Positions 17,121 to 17,330 of a stretch of 17,330 nucleotides of DNA are shown here, piece by piece. Location of the stretch: positions 1-17,330 of the forward strand of contig DFVG01000057.1 in the NCBI GenBank assembly GCA_002379985.1. Reading direction: 5' to 3'. The position numbers were made by a program, and so were the translations under genes. Numbering within the stretch: position 1 is the stretch's first letter; the number at the start of each line of letters is the position of its first letter. The DNA comes from Flavobacteriaceae bacterium UBA4166 (GTDB taxonomy: Bacteria; Bacteroidota; Bacteroidia; Flavobacteriales; Flavobacteriaceae). Under the pieces are notes generated by a model. It was given only the letters and a program-made list of their open reading frames with translations, did not search any database and was not told the origin of the DNA.

Positions 17121-17173
17121 TGATCCCGACAGGATTCGAACCTGTGACCGTCCCGCCTTAAGCGGGATGCTCT
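17121..17173 (-). pseudogene. tRNA 3' remnant (positions 21-73), anticodon-like UAA
   Basis: Identical to the remnant at 16775-16827 except at 17160, which changes the anticodon loop to CTTAAGG and the triplet from GAA to TAA. UAA would be a leucine anticodon, but leucine tRNAs have a long variable arm and this one has only five bases there, so it is not a real tRNA-Leu. The 5' acceptor strand and 5' D-stem are again missing. Confidence 0.8.
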
Positions 17174-17330
17174 ATTTATCTTTTGCTATGAGTGCTTCAA
17201 TATAGGTGCGCGATTTTTTCGCTTTAATTTCTCGTTCTCTCCTGAAGGCCTCCTTTTTTTCTTGATATTTTTCAGTGTAGACTAAGGTCCAATCATTAAC
17301 TTTTCCAGTAAATCCCTTATGGTTTGAATT
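17172..17330 (-). CDS. Small GIY-YIG nuclease family protein, unit 2, N-terminus outside window
   Basis: The last 52 residues and the TAG stop are visible; the start and the GIY and YIG motifs lie beyond the right edge. Relative to the unit 1 protein the visible part differs at four residues (R41G, A51T, N63R and G78A in unit 1 numbering). N63R makes the sequence RRERE, closer to the family's usual Arg-Glu at the metal-binding glutamate. The frame is open throughout and the stop codon again falls at the junction with the tRNA remnant. The intact frame suggests either recent duplication or continued selection. Confidence 0.75.
   Translation of the reverse strand, partial: NSNHKGFTGKVNDWTLVYTEKYQEKKEAFRREREIKAKKSRTYIEALIAKDK

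Larger units (their letters stand above)
17086..17330 (-). mobile_element. Unit 2 of the tandem GIY-YIG/tRNA-3' repeat, cut by window edge
   Basis: The same arrangement as unit 1, displaced by 346 bases, with terminator (17116-17087), tRNA remnant (17173-17121) and the 3' part of the GIY-YIG gene. About 245 of 346 bases are visible. Compared with unit 1 there is one change between terminator and tRNA, one in the tRNA remnant and eight in the visible coding part, with no insertions or deletions. The array may continue to the right. Confidence 0.6.

Noticed and set aside
16740..17330. Group I intron with a GIY-YIG homing endonuclease inside a tRNA
   Set aside because: The interruption is in the D-loop rather than the anticodon loop, the ORF fills nearly the whole unit leaving no space for an intron core, and no 5' tRNA exon is present.
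16740..17330. CRISPR array or short-spacer repeat array
   Set aside because: The repeat period is 346 bases, the units are alike across their whole visible length and they encode protein; there are no short repeats with unique spacers.

Overview
The window looks like ordinary core chromosome of a Bacteroidota member, most likely a marine-type Flavobacteriaceae. The pointers are: starts without Shine-Dalgarno sequences; several upstream regions with the Bacteroidota promoter form (TTG, 20-21 bases, TAnnTTTA-like); a TlpA thioredoxin lipoprotein with a DUF4369-like N-terminus; a GlcN6P deaminase fused to a PIG-L/LmbE deacetylase domain; and gyrA followed closely by a secreted TPR protein. This assignment is inferred from gene content; no rRNA or other marker was available.

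Layout, left to right: the 3' part of a bifunctional NAD(P)HX epimerase/dehydratase (+, cut by the window edge) meets a TlpA-like lipoprotein (-) tail to tail. Histidine ammonia-lyase (+) and ClpC (-) converge on a strong bidirectional terminator near 3940. ClpC and GyrA diverge from a 258-base AT-rich intergenic region. gyrA and a TPR protein (+) form a likely operon that ends in a terminator at 10630-10660, which runs into the end of an NlpC/P60 peptidase gene (-). The peptidase lies downstream of a thiolase gene (-) in a likely two-gene operon. The thiolase diverges from a 7TM-HD c-di-AMP phosphodiesterase-like gene (+), which is followed 13 bases later by the NagB/PIG-L fusion gene (+).

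The right end is different. From about 16740 to the window edge are two tandem copies of a 346-base unit on the minus strand. Each contains a small GIY-YIG nuclease gene whose stop codon runs into the 3' three-quarters of a tRNA gene (positions about 21-73, no 5' acceptor strand and no 5' D-stem), then a conserved rho-independent terminator. The copies align without gaps at 10 substitutions in about 245 bases. Within the tRNA remnant the only difference is at the anticodon wobble position (GAA versus UAA). The first codon of the nuclease in unit 1 lies only 6 bases past the terminator of unit 2. This looks like a tiny tRNA-associated element built around one GIY-YIG protein. It is the most interesting thing in the window, and the array probably continues past the right edge, perhaps to an intact tRNA gene.

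The other genes cover metabolite repair (NAD(P)HX), histidine catabolism, proteolysis, DNA topology, cell-wall peptide cleavage, acyl-CoA metabolism, second-messenger turnover and amino-sugar catabolism. They do not form one pathway; apart from the three short operons they look like typical mixed chromosomal neighbours.
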